From: Streptomyces sp. NBC_01255
GTDB lineage: Bacteria > Actinomycetota > Actinomycetes > Streptomycetales > Streptomycetaceae
Assembly: GCF_036226445.1 (NCBI RefSeq)
Contig: NZ_CP108474.1
Span: forward strand, 744,001 to 808,000
Direction: 5' to 3'
Length of the DNA: 64,000 bases
The notes below the pieces were generated by a model that made no database searches, had not been told where the DNA came from, and saw only the letters and a list, made by a program, of their open reading frames with translations. Positions 8,701 to 15,589 of this stretch are shown here, in pieces (position 1 is the first letter of the stretch; each line of letters begins with the position of its first letter). Position numbers and translations under genes: made by a program.

Positions 8701-9493
8701 CCCGAACCTGCGGGCGGGCACCCACACGGTCACCGTCGCGGTGACCGGCAAGACGGTCACGGTCTCCGTCGACGGAACGCAGCGGCTGCGGACGACGGTG
8801 GCCTCGCTGCCCCCGGCGGCGCTGCTCGCCTTCACGGGAGGGACGGGCGGCCTGACCGACATCCACGCCGTGCGCGGCGCGGCGATCACCTCCCCCTCGT
8901 ACGCGCTGCCGCCGCCCGGGCCCAACGGCTGGACGTACAACGGCGCCGCCGCCCTGTCCGGGACGAGCCTCGTCCTCAACCCCGCCCAGGCATACGTCAA
9001 GGGGTCGGCGATCCAGGCCACGGCGGTGCCGTCGGCCCGGCTGCGGGCCCGCTTCACCGCGACGCTCTCGGGCGGCACCGGCGCCGACGGGCTCGCCCTG
9101 CTGCTCCTCGACGCGGCCCACACCACGCCGAAGGCGCTGGGCTACGGGGGCGGCGGGCTCGGCTACAGCGGGCTGCCCGGGGTGGCCGTCGCCCTGGACA
9201 CCTACCGCAACCCGGGCGAGCCGTCGTCGAACTTCGTCGGCGTGGCCACGAGCGGCTCGGCGTCCACCCTGCGGTACGCCGCGACCTCGACCGCCGTCCC
9301 CGCGCTGCGTACGGGCAGTCACGTGGTCGACGTGAACGTGACCGCCGCCGGGCGGCTCCTCGTCCTCGTCGACGGGGTCCAGGTCATCGACGTGGCGGTG
9401 CCGCTGCCGAAGAACGTCCTGGTCGGATTCGGCGGCGCCACCGGGGGCCTGACGGACCGTCACGTGGTCTCGGGGGTCCGCGTCGGCTACTGA
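5792..9493 (+). CDS. Large secreted protein: PQQ-like propeller, ASH-type repeats, tandem L-type lectin domains
   Basis: The protein has 1,233 residues. A signal peptide (about 1-31) precedes a beta-propeller region of about 500 residues with repeats like YAQPLVVGRTLVAATE and GRIYVGTRDGHVLAFG, as in PQQ/quinoprotein-like folds. Three immunoglobulin-like repeats follow (about 535-835; DFGTVPTSTSKSLGVTFTN, AFGEVKVGQSVTRTFDIS), resembling choice-of-anchor-D/ASH domains. Two near-duplicate legume-lectin-like domains end the protein (about 845-1030 and 1045-1233). Both contain GTGADGL, a GYAGLPGVAVAFDTYRN-type strand and NFVGVAT. No PQQ-dehydrogenase catalytic set was seen, so an adhesive or carbohydrate-binding surface role is inferred. 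The start is fixed by AGGGGGAG just before the ATG. Confidence 0.75.
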   Translation: MAGRRRAIARLLTMCLMVGAAGAWAPAVRGALPADQTTISHDDLRTGWDRDEPGLAPDQVSSSDFGLQFSTTVDGQVYAQPLVVGRTLVAATENNKVYGIDAATGGIGWTKDLGAPWPASAISCGDLVPNIGVTATPVYDPASNAVYLTAKVNDGPDAQHPNWYVHALDPVTGAERAGWPVKVTGAPVNDPGRAFNPYTAGQRPGLLLMGGSVYAAFASHCDRGPYVGYVMGVSTTTRRTTLWATEDSSANGMAGVWMSGGGLVSDGPGRILLSTGNGVSPAPGPGSLPPGQLAESVVRLGVNSDGTMSAQDFFSPANASQLDLNDTDLGSGGPVALPGPVFGTSRHPRLLVQIGKDGRLFLLDRDDLGGRSQGPGGTDKVLGAFGPYEGVWGHPAVYGGQGGYVYTIGSGGPLRAFAYGLTGSGLPGLTNTGSSAQRFGYTSGSPVVTSTGTNPGSALVWAVASDGASGANGQLRAYDAVPVNGALRLRWSAPIGVASKFAVPATDGGRIYVGTRDGHVLAFGRPANTALTGEPVDAGEVAVGSAGTVTATVTATRDVTITGVSTPAGGPFSATSAGLPRTLRAGETHTARVTFSPTTPGPDTSALTFATDLGDSALGLTGYGTRPGFLASPGALDFGTVPTSTSKSLGVTFTNTGTADETISAVSVPGAPFSSADPPAVGTVVKPRQSVTVQVTYAPTTAGEHTGTLAVGGSNGTASVAVTGTAVTGRAELTVTPTSTAFGEVKVGQSVTRTFDISNTGNIPLTITKAKPPAAPFHVTNPISEGQVLGPEDVVHQAVTFSPTSIGAVTAAYELTSDDGRGPRNEALTGTGVAGTGVTVPSPGAGGWRLNGAAGISGNDLQLTQASASQRGSAVWPVPVLTDGLKASFTTVIGGGTGADGLTFALLDPARTTPAALGGVGGGLGYAGLPGVAVAFDTYRNTGDPSANFVGVATGGSGSALTYAATTSSVPNLRAGTHTVTVAVTGKTVTVSVDGTQRLRTTVASLPPAALLAFTGGTGGLTDIHAVRGAAITSPSYALPPPGPNGWTYNGAAALSGTSLVLNPAQAYVKGSAIQATAVPSARLRARFTATLSGGTGADGLALLLLDAAHTTPKALGYGGGGLGYSGLPGVAVALDTYRNPGEPSSNFVGVATSGSASTLRYAATSTAVPALRTGSHVVDVNVTAAGRLLVLVDGVQVIDVAVPLPKNVLVGFGGATGGLTDRHVVSGVRVGY

Positions 9494-9504
9494 GCGCGGA
9501 TTCC

Positions 9505-9536
9505 GGGGCGCCGGCCGTACCGGTGACCGGCGCCCC
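9505..9536 (+). terminator. Terminator after the propeller-lectin gene
   Basis: GGGGCGCCGG (9505-9514) and CCGGCGCCCC (9527-9536) are perfect 10-bp complementary arms with a 12-nt loop. The hairpin begins 12 nt after the stop codon. Confidence 0.8.
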
Positions 9537-9629
9537 GCCCCGGCATCTGTCCGCATGCCGGACGGTCGCGGTAGTCTGCTCGCCTTTCGGAGCACGTACC
9601 CGATCACTTCCGTGAGGCGAGCGATACAC

Positions 9630-10976
9630 ATGACCGAACTGAGCCGGATATACGTGGACGAGTGCCTGCGCGGGGACGGCGCCCTCGGCGAGGCCGTCGC
9701 CCGGGCCGAGTTCCCCCCGGGGTTCGAGAAGGCCTGGCGCTCGTACCTGCTGCACCGGCCCTGGTTCGTGGACGCCGCGGAGACGGAGGCCTTCGCACGG
9801 GACCTGGGGGGCCTCTTCGACCTCCTGGTGTCGCTGCCGCGGCGGCTCTTCGACGGTGACATGGAACGGTACGGGGCGGCCATCGGGATCGACCCCCGGC
9901 TCGTGTCGCTGCTCCGCCGGGGCGGCTCCGGGGTTCCCGACAGGCTGGGCCGCGCCGACGCGTACCACGACGGCACCTCGTACAAGCTCCTGGAGTTCAA
10001 CCTCGGCAGCGAGGTGGGCGGGCTCGAACTGGCCGTGTTCAACCAAGGGCTGCTCGGCGTACCGGAGTTCGGCGCCTTCGCGCGGAAGCACGGTCTCGGC
10101 CACGTCGACATCGGGGCCCGGATGGCGGCGGTGCTGCGCGAGCGGGCGAAGCCCGCGCTGTCGGGCGGCGGGGAGCCGGTCGTCGGGCTCGTCGAGGGGC
10201 GCGGCGGCGTCGCCGCGTACGGGCGGATGATGGTCGCCACGCAGGAGGCGATGGCCGCGCACGGTCTCGATCTGCGGATCGGCGAGGTCGGGGACGTACG
10301 CACCCGGGCCGACGGCAAGTTGACCCTGGACGGGACGCCGCTCGACCTGGTCGTGCGGAACTTCGCGGCCGGTCAGCTGCTGGAGGATCCGGCGGGGCCG
10401 GAGGTGGCGGAGCCGTTCTTCCGCGCCCACGAGGCGGGCAGGACCGTGCTGTTCACCACCCTGGAGAGCGGCTTCTACGGGAACAAGAGCGCGCTCTCAC
10501 TGCTCACCGACCCGCGCTGGAGCGCCGCCTTCGACGCGGACGAGCGGGCGCTGGTCGAGCGGCTGCTGCCGTGGAGCCGCACGGTGAGCGCCGCGGGTAC
10601 CGCCGGGCTCGCGGAGATCGTGGACCTCTGCCGGGAGCGGCGGGAGGAGCTCATCCTCAAGCCGGGGGCCGGGTACGGCGGTCTGGACACGTTCGTCGGC
10701 TGGGAGAGCACCGACGCGGAGTGGCGGGCGGCGCTGGCCGTCGCGGTCGAGCACGGCGGTTACGTGGCGCAGGAGCGGGTCGTCCCGCGGGCCGAGCCCG
10801 TCTACGACCCGGCGACGGGGGCCGTCGAGGAGTGGATCGCGGTCCTGGGGGTCTTCCTCACCGACGACGGGTACGCCGGGACACACGCGCGGGCGAACCG
10901 GGCCGACGGCGGCGCGATCGTCGGGCTGAGCAGCAATCCGGGCACTCGCATGGTCGGCGTGTTCTCCCATCCCTGA
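9630..10976 (+). CDS. Circularly permuted ATP-grasp-like / glutathionylspermidine synthase-like protein
   Basis: This 448-residue cytosolic protein resembles preATP-grasp/ATP-grasp ligases of the glutathionylspermidine-synthase and circularly permuted ATP-grasp groups. Supporting segments are the substrate-side LLEFNLGSEVGG, then ESGFYGNKSALSLLTD, and late LILKPGAGYGGLDT with a basic, Gly-rich ATP-binding look. A C-terminal segment (GTHARANRADGGAIVGLSS) resembles the end of such folds. These enzymes form amide bonds through acyl-phosphates. The substrate is unknown and no peptide precursor gene was found nearby. The ATG at 9630 gives the natural N-terminus. The gene is monocistronic and converges with the DUF4232 gene. 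Confidence 0.6.
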   Translation: MTELSRIYVDECLRGDGALGEAVARAEFPPGFEKAWRSYLLHRPWFVDAAETEAFARDLGGLFDLLVSLPRRLFDGDMERYGAAIGIDPRLVSLLRRGGSGVPDRLGRADAYHDGTSYKLLEFNLGSEVGGLELAVFNQGLLGVPEFGAFARKHGLGHVDIGARMAAVLRERAKPALSGGGEPVVGLVEGRGGVAAYGRMMVATQEAMAAHGLDLRIGEVGDVRTRADGKLTLDGTPLDLVVRNFAAGQLLEDPAGPEVAEPFFRAHEAGRTVLFTTLESGFYGNKSALSLLTDPRWSAAFDADERALVERLLPWSRTVSAAGTAGLAEIVDLCRERREELILKPGAGYGGLDTFVGWESTDAEWRAALAVAVEHGGYVAQERVVPRAEPVYDPATGAVEEWIAVLGVFLTDDGYAGTHARANRADGGAIVGLSSNPGTRMVGVFSHP

Positions 10977-10992
10977 CGGGCGCCCGGGGCGT

Positions 10993-11886
10993 CTACCGCG
11001 TGCCGTCCTTCTTCCAGGGGCCGATGCCGAGCTTCCCCGTCGTGCCGAGGTCGAGCTCGGGCGTCACCATGACCGGGGCGGCGCCGGGCTTGGCCCGGAC
11101 GCGGGCGTAGGGGGCGTTGACGGGATCGCCGGCCTCGACGGTGTTGCGCCAGACCAGGCCGGAGTAGGCGCGCTCGCCGGGCGCGAGGACGAGCGGCCGC
11201 GCCGGTCCCTCCATGCCGGTCGCGCCGGCGATCCGCTCGCCGCCCTGGAGGAGTTCCACGCCGTCGACGGATGCGTGCTCCTCGTCGACGAGCCCGATCC
11301 GGGGGTAGCCGTTCAGCTCGTAGGGGGCGGTCCCGCAGTTCTCCAGGTGGAGGCCGACGACCCGGAGTCCCATGGCGGAGTCGCCGTCGTCGGCGTACAC
11401 GCGCACGCCCGAGGGCGGGCAGGGGCCCGACTCTGAGGGCGCTTCGGCGGTCGGGACGCTCCGGACCGTGAGGACCTGGAACCGTCCGCCGCCGGCCGCG
11501 TCCGCGGGGACGTCGGCAGCGGTGATGGTGCGTCGGACGGTCTTGCCGGGGGCGACGGCCGGGACGGTCTCCTTGACGGTCGCCATCGCCTGGCCGCTCG
11601 CCGTCAGGAACGAGAAGGCGATCGTGTACGTGAAGGGTTCGGTCTCGGCGCTGGTGACCGTGTACTCGGCGCAGGGGTCGGTCTGTCCGGCCATGGCCCC
11701 GCCGGCGGCGGATTCGCCCATCCCCGTGATCGTGACCCCGTCCTCCGTCGAGCCGTCGCCCGGCCGGGCCGCGCAGCCCGCCGCCGTGGCGGACGGCCCC
11801 GATGGGCCGCCGCCCGCCTGCTCCGTGCCGCAGGCCGTGAGCAGCAGCAGACCGGCGAGGGCGGCGGGGAGCGTGGCGCTACGCAT
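10993..11886 (-). CDS. DUF4232 lipoprotein
   Basis: The 297-residue exported lipoprotein has a short hydrophobic signal ending in the lipobox LLTAC (lipidated Cys19) and a Gly/Ser-rich tether. The C-terminal half (from about PCPPSGVRVYADDGDSAMGLRV) is a DUF4232 beta-sandwich, common in Streptomyces cell-envelope lipoproteins and without known biochemistry. Its start overlaps the last 8 nt of the upstream TetR gene, so the two are co-transcribed. Confidence 0.8.
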   Translation of the reverse strand: MRSATLPAALAGLLLLTACGTEQAGGGPSGPSATAAGCAARPGDGSTEDGVTITGMGESAAGGAMAGQTDPCAEYTVTSAETEPFTYTIAFSFLTASGQAMATVKETVPAVAPGKTVRRTITAADVPADAAGGGRFQVLTVRSVPTAEAPSESGPCPPSGVRVYADDGDSAMGLRVVGLHLENCGTAPYELNGYPRIGLVDEEHASVDGVELLQGGERIAGATGMEGPARPLVLAPGERAYSGLVWRNTVEAGDPVNAPYARVRAKPGAAPVMVTPELDLGTTGKLGIGPWKKDGTR

Positions 11887-12595
11887 GCGGGGCGGCCTCC
11901 TGGGGGCGCAGTGCCGCCATCGCGCTGAGCATCAGCTCCAGCGCGAAGGGGTAGCCGCTGTCCAGCATGTCGGCGGCGAGCAGCGGGTAGGTCGCGGCGA
12001 TGTTCGGGTGGGTGTCGGGCGACAGTCTGCCGTACACCGACTGCCAGACCGCCTCGTCCCCCTCCCGGGCGGCGGGCGGCAGGGCCGCCGCGGCGGCGTC
12101 CTGGGCGGCGAAGGCGAGGGCCTGGTCGACGAAGGCGTGGTAGATGCGCACCGCGAGGGGGTCGGGGAAGCCCGCGGAGCGGAGGATGCCGAGGATCCGC
12201 TCGACAGCCCGGGTCTCGTGGGGGCGACCGGTCGTGCGGTACGCGCCGAGGACGGCGGCCTGCGGATGGGTGAGGTAGCAGGCGTGGATCCGCTGGCCCA
12301 TCGAGCGGAGGTCCTGCCGCCAGTCGCCCGTCGCCGTCCAGCCGTCCTGCGCCCGGCCGATGAGCTCGTCGGCGATCGCGAGGAGGAGGGCGTCGGTGTT
12401 GCGGAAGTAGCGGTAGAGCGCGCTGGGGTCGGCGCCGAGCGCGGCGCCCAGCCTCCGTACCGACAGGGCTTCGGCGCCGTGCTGGGCGACGAGACGGAGC
12501 GCCGTCTCGACGATCAGCTGCTCCGAGAGGACGGCGCCCTGCTTGGTGGGGCGGCGGCGCTGCCGGCTGCCTTCGGGGACCACGCGTTCGGACAT
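11879..12595 (-). CDS. TetR-family repressor
   Basis: The protein has 238 residues. An N-terminal basic arm is followed by a TetR helix-turn-helix (about 28-75; LRLVAQHGAEALSVRRLGAALG, then PSALYRYFRNTDALL) and an all-helical ligand-binding C-domain resembling the TetR_C group. It is divergent from the amidohydrolase gene at 12691. The shared 95-bp spacer carries a perfect dyad. It is the first gene of a pair with the DUF4232 lipoprotein. The ligand is unknown. Confidence 0.85.
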   Translation of the reverse strand: MSERVVPEGSRQRRRPTKQGAVLSEQLIVETALRLVAQHGAEALSVRRLGAALGADPSALYRYFRNTDALLLAIADELIGRAQDGWTATGDWRQDLRSMGQRIHACYLTHPQAAVLGAYRTTGRPHETRAVERILGILRSAGFPDPLAVRIYHAFVDQALAFAAQDAAAAALPPAAREGDEAVWQSVYGRLSPDTHPNIAATYPLLAADMLDSGYPFALELMLSAMAALRPQEAAPHA

Positions 12596-12607
12596 GGCCG
12601 GGACCTT

Positions 12608-12626
12608 ACGTCAACACCATTGACGT
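12608..12626. promoter_or_regulatory. Dyad operator between TetR and amidohydrolase genes
   Basis: ACGTCAA (12608-12614) and TTGACGT (12620-12626) form perfect inverted arms around 5 bp. The right arm doubles as a TTGACG -35-like hexamer for the rightward gene. The dyad is 13 bp from the TetR start, so the repressor probably controls both directions. Confidence 0.6.
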
Positions 12627-12690
12627 GTAAACAGCCTTGCCGCTTCCATAGCGCCCAACCACCTGCCGCCTCATGTTCTGGAGCATTCGC

Positions 12691-14325
12691 ATGGCCAAGG
12701 CCGATCTGGTCTTCACCCGCGGTCCCGTCTTCACGGTGGACCCGGCCCGTACCCGGGCGACCTCGCTCGCCGTCATCGGCGAGCGGATCGCCGCCGTCGG
12801 CCACGACGAGGTGCGCGAGCTGATCGGCCCGGACACCGAGGTCGTCGACCTGACGGGGAAGCTGCTGGTCCCGGGCTTCCAGGACGCCCACGTCCACGCG
12901 GTGTTCGCCGGGGCCGAGCTGGCCCAGTGCGACCTGTCGGAGACCGTCAGCGTCGACGAGTACCTGCGCCTGGTCCGCGCCTACGCGGACGCCAACCCGG
13001 ACCGTGAGTGGATCTCCGGCGGCGGCTGGTCGATGGAGAGCTTCGAGGGCGGTCTGCCGACCCGGCAGCTGCTCGACGCGGTCGTCCCGGACCGGCCGGT
13101 CCTGCTGTCGAACCGTGACCACCACGGCGCCTGGGCGAACACGCGGGCGCTTGAGCTGGCGGGGATCACGGCCGAGACGCCCGACCCCGCCGACGGCCGC
13201 ATCGAGCGGGAGGCGGACGGCACGCCCAGCGGCATGCTCCAGGAGGGCGCCGCCGGCCTCGTCGGCCACCTGGTGCCGCCGATGTCGGACGCGGACCGCC
13301 TCGCCGGCCTGTACCGCGCCCAGTCGCTGCTGCACTCCCTCGGTGTCACCGGCTGGCAGGACGCCATGCTCGGCGAGTTCCACGGGCAGCCCGACCCCTC
13401 CGACGCCTACATGACCGCCGCGCTGGACGGCACGCTCACCGCCCGCGTGACCGGCGCGCTCTGGTGGGACCGCGAGCGCGGCGCCGAGCAGATCCCCGAG
13501 CTGGTGGCCCGGCGCGCGAAGCTGAACGCCGGCCGGTTCCGTGCGACGTCGATCAAGATCATGCAGGACGGCGTCGCGGAGAACTTCACCGCCGCGATGA
13601 CCACCCCGTACCTGGACGGCTGCGGCTGCGCCACCGCCAACTCCGGGCTGAGCTTCGTCGACCCCGACGCGCTGCGCGGCTACGTGACCGAGCTCGACGG
13701 CCTCGGCTTCCAGGTCCACTTCCACGCCCTGGGCGACCGGGCCGTCCGGGAGGCCCTCGACGCGATCGAGGCCGCCATGGAGGTCAACGGGCGCCGCGGC
13801 AACCGTCACCACCTCGCCCACCTCCAGGTCGTCCACCCCGACGACCTGGCCCGCTTCGCCGCGCTCGGCGCCATCGCCAACATCCAGCCCCTGTGGGCGG
13901 CGCACGAGCCGCAGATGGACGAGCTGACGATTCCGTTCCTCGGCGCGGAGCGTGCCGCCTGGCAGTACCCCTTCGGCAGTCTCGTCCGCGCCGGGGCCAC
14001 GCTCGCCGCCGGCAGCGACTGGCCCGTCAGCAGCCCCGACCCGATCGCGGGCATCCACGTGGCCGTGAACCGCCGGGACCCGGAGTCCGCCGACGCGCCG
14101 GTCTTCTACCCCGAGCAGCGGCTGGACCTCCCGACCGCGCTGGCCGCCTACACCGCCGGCACCGCCCATGTGAACGGTCACGACGACGCGGGCAGCCTGC
14201 GCGCCGGGAACCTCGCCGACCTCGTGGTCCTGGACCGCGACATCCTCACGGCGCCGCCGGAGGAGATCGGCCAGGCCCGGGTGGAGCGGACCTACGTCGG
14301 CGGCAAGCTCGTCCACGCGAGCTGA
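12691..14325 (+). CDS. Amidohydrolase, YtcJ-like
   Basis: This is a 544-residue metal-dependent hydrolase of the amidohydrolase_3 group (YtcJ/LAF3-type). The N-terminal beta-sandwich (DLVFTRGPVFTVDPA) is followed by the metal-binding PGFQDAHVHAVF, a mid-barrel FHALGDRAVREA His, a GNRHHLAHLQ segment and AAGSDWPVSSPDP containing the conserved Asp. The end (LRAGNLADLVVLDRDI) rebuilds the sandwich domain. Relatives cleave C-N bonds in cyclic amides or N-acyl substrates; the substrate here is unknown. CTGGAG sits 7 nt before the ATG at 12691, preferred over the ATG at 12673. Probably regulated by the divergent TetR. Confidence 0.82.
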   Translation: MAKADLVFTRGPVFTVDPARTRATSLAVIGERIAAVGHDEVRELIGPDTEVVDLTGKLLVPGFQDAHVHAVFAGAELAQCDLSETVSVDEYLRLVRAYADANPDREWISGGGWSMESFEGGLPTRQLLDAVVPDRPVLLSNRDHHGAWANTRALELAGITAETPDPADGRIEREADGTPSGMLQEGAAGLVGHLVPPMSDADRLAGLYRAQSLLHSLGVTGWQDAMLGEFHGQPDPSDAYMTAALDGTLTARVTGALWWDRERGAEQIPELVARRAKLNAGRFRATSIKIMQDGVAENFTAAMTTPYLDGCGCATANSGLSFVDPDALRGYVTELDGLGFQVHFHALGDRAVREALDAIEAAMEVNGRRGNRHHLAHLQVVHPDDLARFAALGAIANIQPLWAAHEPQMDELTIPFLGAERAAWQYPFGSLVRAGATLAAGSDWPVSSPDPIAGIHVAVNRRDPESADAPVFYPEQRLDLPTALAAYTAGTAHVNGHDDAGSLRAGNLADLVVLDRDILTAPPEEIGQARVERTYVGGKLVHAS

Positions 14326-14336
14326 CGGGCCGGGGT

Positions 14337-15458
14337 CTACCCGTGCTGCCGTACCGAGGACGCCCGGACGTCGAGACGGGTCGGGACGAGCGTCCCGGCC
14401 GGTTCCCGGTCACCGTGCTCCAGGACCCTCACCAGGTGCTCGATGCCCGCATCCGCGATCGCCTCGGGCCGCAGGCTCAGCGTGGTCACGGGCGGCTCGG
14501 TGTGCTCGGCCGTGACGTCCTCGCTCACACAGACGAGGAGCAGATCGCCGGGTACGTCGTAGCCGTGGCGGCGCGCCGCCTCCAGGACGAGGGGCGGGCT
14601 CGCCTCGGCGACGACGAGGAGGGCGTCCGGCCGGTCACCACCGTCCGGTCGGCCACTGCCGTCCGACCCGTCACCACCGTCCGGCCGCTCGTCGTCCTCG
14701 CCCGCCGGGCCTCCCGCCAGGGCGGTCTCGACGGCGTGGACCACCGGTCCGTTGCCGGGTTCCCCGACCCGTACGACCCGCTCCGGCAGGCCGTGCTCCG
14801 CGCACCACTCCCGGTGGGCGGCGAAGACCTCGTCATGGAAGCGGGTGGTGCTGTCGGGTACGACGAGGACCGGCCTCCGGGCGCCCTGCTCCAGGAAGTG
14901 GTCCAGGGCGGTGCGGACGGCGGCGCTCGTGTCGACGTCCACCCAGTACGCCCCGGGCCGCCCCTCCACGGAGCGGTCGCTGAAGACGGGGATCCCGGCG
15001 GCGAGCACGTCGTCGACGATCCGGTCGTCGGCACCGGGGTCGGTCACGACCACGGCGTCGAGCGGCAGGTCGGCCCACTCGTTCTGCAGGGATCCGGTGG
15101 GCAGCAGGACCATGGCGTAGCCGCGTCGCAGCGCGGTCGCCGCCGTGGCCCCGGTCAGCCGGGCGAAGTACGGCGACTCGACGAACACCGAGGTGACGTC
15201 GGCCGTCTCACCCACCACGTATCCGATCAACTTGGCTCGTCCCGCGCGTAGTTGGCGCGCGGTGGCATTGGGCCGATAGCCCATTCTGCGCGCGGTCTCG
15301 CGGGCTTTCTCCCGTACGGCGGGAGAGAGCCTTCCGGTGTCGTTGAGAGCCGCCGAGACGGTCGTCTTGGACAGGCCCGCCTCGCGGGCGACGTCGACGA
15401 GGCGGACGCGCGGGGTGGGTGAAGAGGGCTGCCCGCCGTGCCGTGATCCAGAGGTCAT
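14337..15458 (-). CDS. LacI-family regulator of the adjacent ABC importer
   Basis: The 373-residue protein has an N-terminal LacI helix-turn-helix and hinge (VRLVDVAREAGLSKTTVSAA, then ATARQLRAGRAKLIGY) and a periplasmic-binding-like effector domain. Oddly, the effector domain has an insertion of about 25 residues rich in Gly, Asp, Arg and Pro at about 272-297. It looks like a repeat expansion (GGDGSDGSGRPDGGD) and may be a flexible loop. The gene diverges from the importer operon, and the intergenic DNA carries matching half-sites, so autoregulation plus control of the importer is inferred. Confidence 0.85.
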   Translation of the reverse strand: MTSGSRHGGQPSSPTPRVRLVDVAREAGLSKTTVSAALNDTGRLSPAVREKARETARRMGYRPNATARQLRAGRAKLIGYVVGETADVTSVFVESPYFARLTGATAATALRRGYAMVLLPTGSLQNEWADLPLDAVVVTDPGADDRIVDDVLAAGIPVFSDRSVEGRPGAYWVDVDTSAAVRTALDHFLEQGARRPVLVVPDSTTRFHDEVFAAHREWCAEHGLPERVVRVGEPGNGPVVHAVETALAGGPAGEDDERPDGGDGSDGSGRPDGGDRPDALLVVAEASPPLVLEAARRHGYDVPGDLLLVCVSEDVTAEHTEPPVTTLSLRPEAIADAGIEHLVRVLEHGDREPAGTLVPTRLDVRASSVRQHG

Positions 15459-15495
15459 GGAGCGATGGTGCCACCCTCCTGACCTTTGCAAAACC

Positions 15496-15537
15496 GTTCC
15501 CGCAAGACCTTGTGCGGGAACGTTCCCGCATTAATAC
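15496..15537 (+). promoter_or_regulatory. Importer promoter with three LacI half-sites
   Basis: TGCGGGAACGTTCCCGCA (15513-15530) is a perfect 18-bp palindrome. A third half-site GTTCCCGCA (15496-15504) forms another inverted pair with TGCGGGAAC at a spacing of 8 bp. The palindrome fills the spacer of TTGTGC (15510-15515) and TAATAC (15532-15537), which are 16 bp apart. Bound repressor would block polymerase, with release by a transported substrate or its product. Confidence 0.75.
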
Positions 15538-15589
15538 TCGCTCCATCCCCCCAGCGCCCGTCACTACACCCGTAAAGGGGTGGGTCTGC

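Noticed and set aside
7061..10318. Very long open frame (1,085 codons) on the minus strand
   Set aside because: It runs antisense to the propeller-lectin and ATP-grasp genes, is Arg/Gly/Ala-rich without domain order, and has third-position bias of the wrong phase. It is a GC-rich shadow frame.
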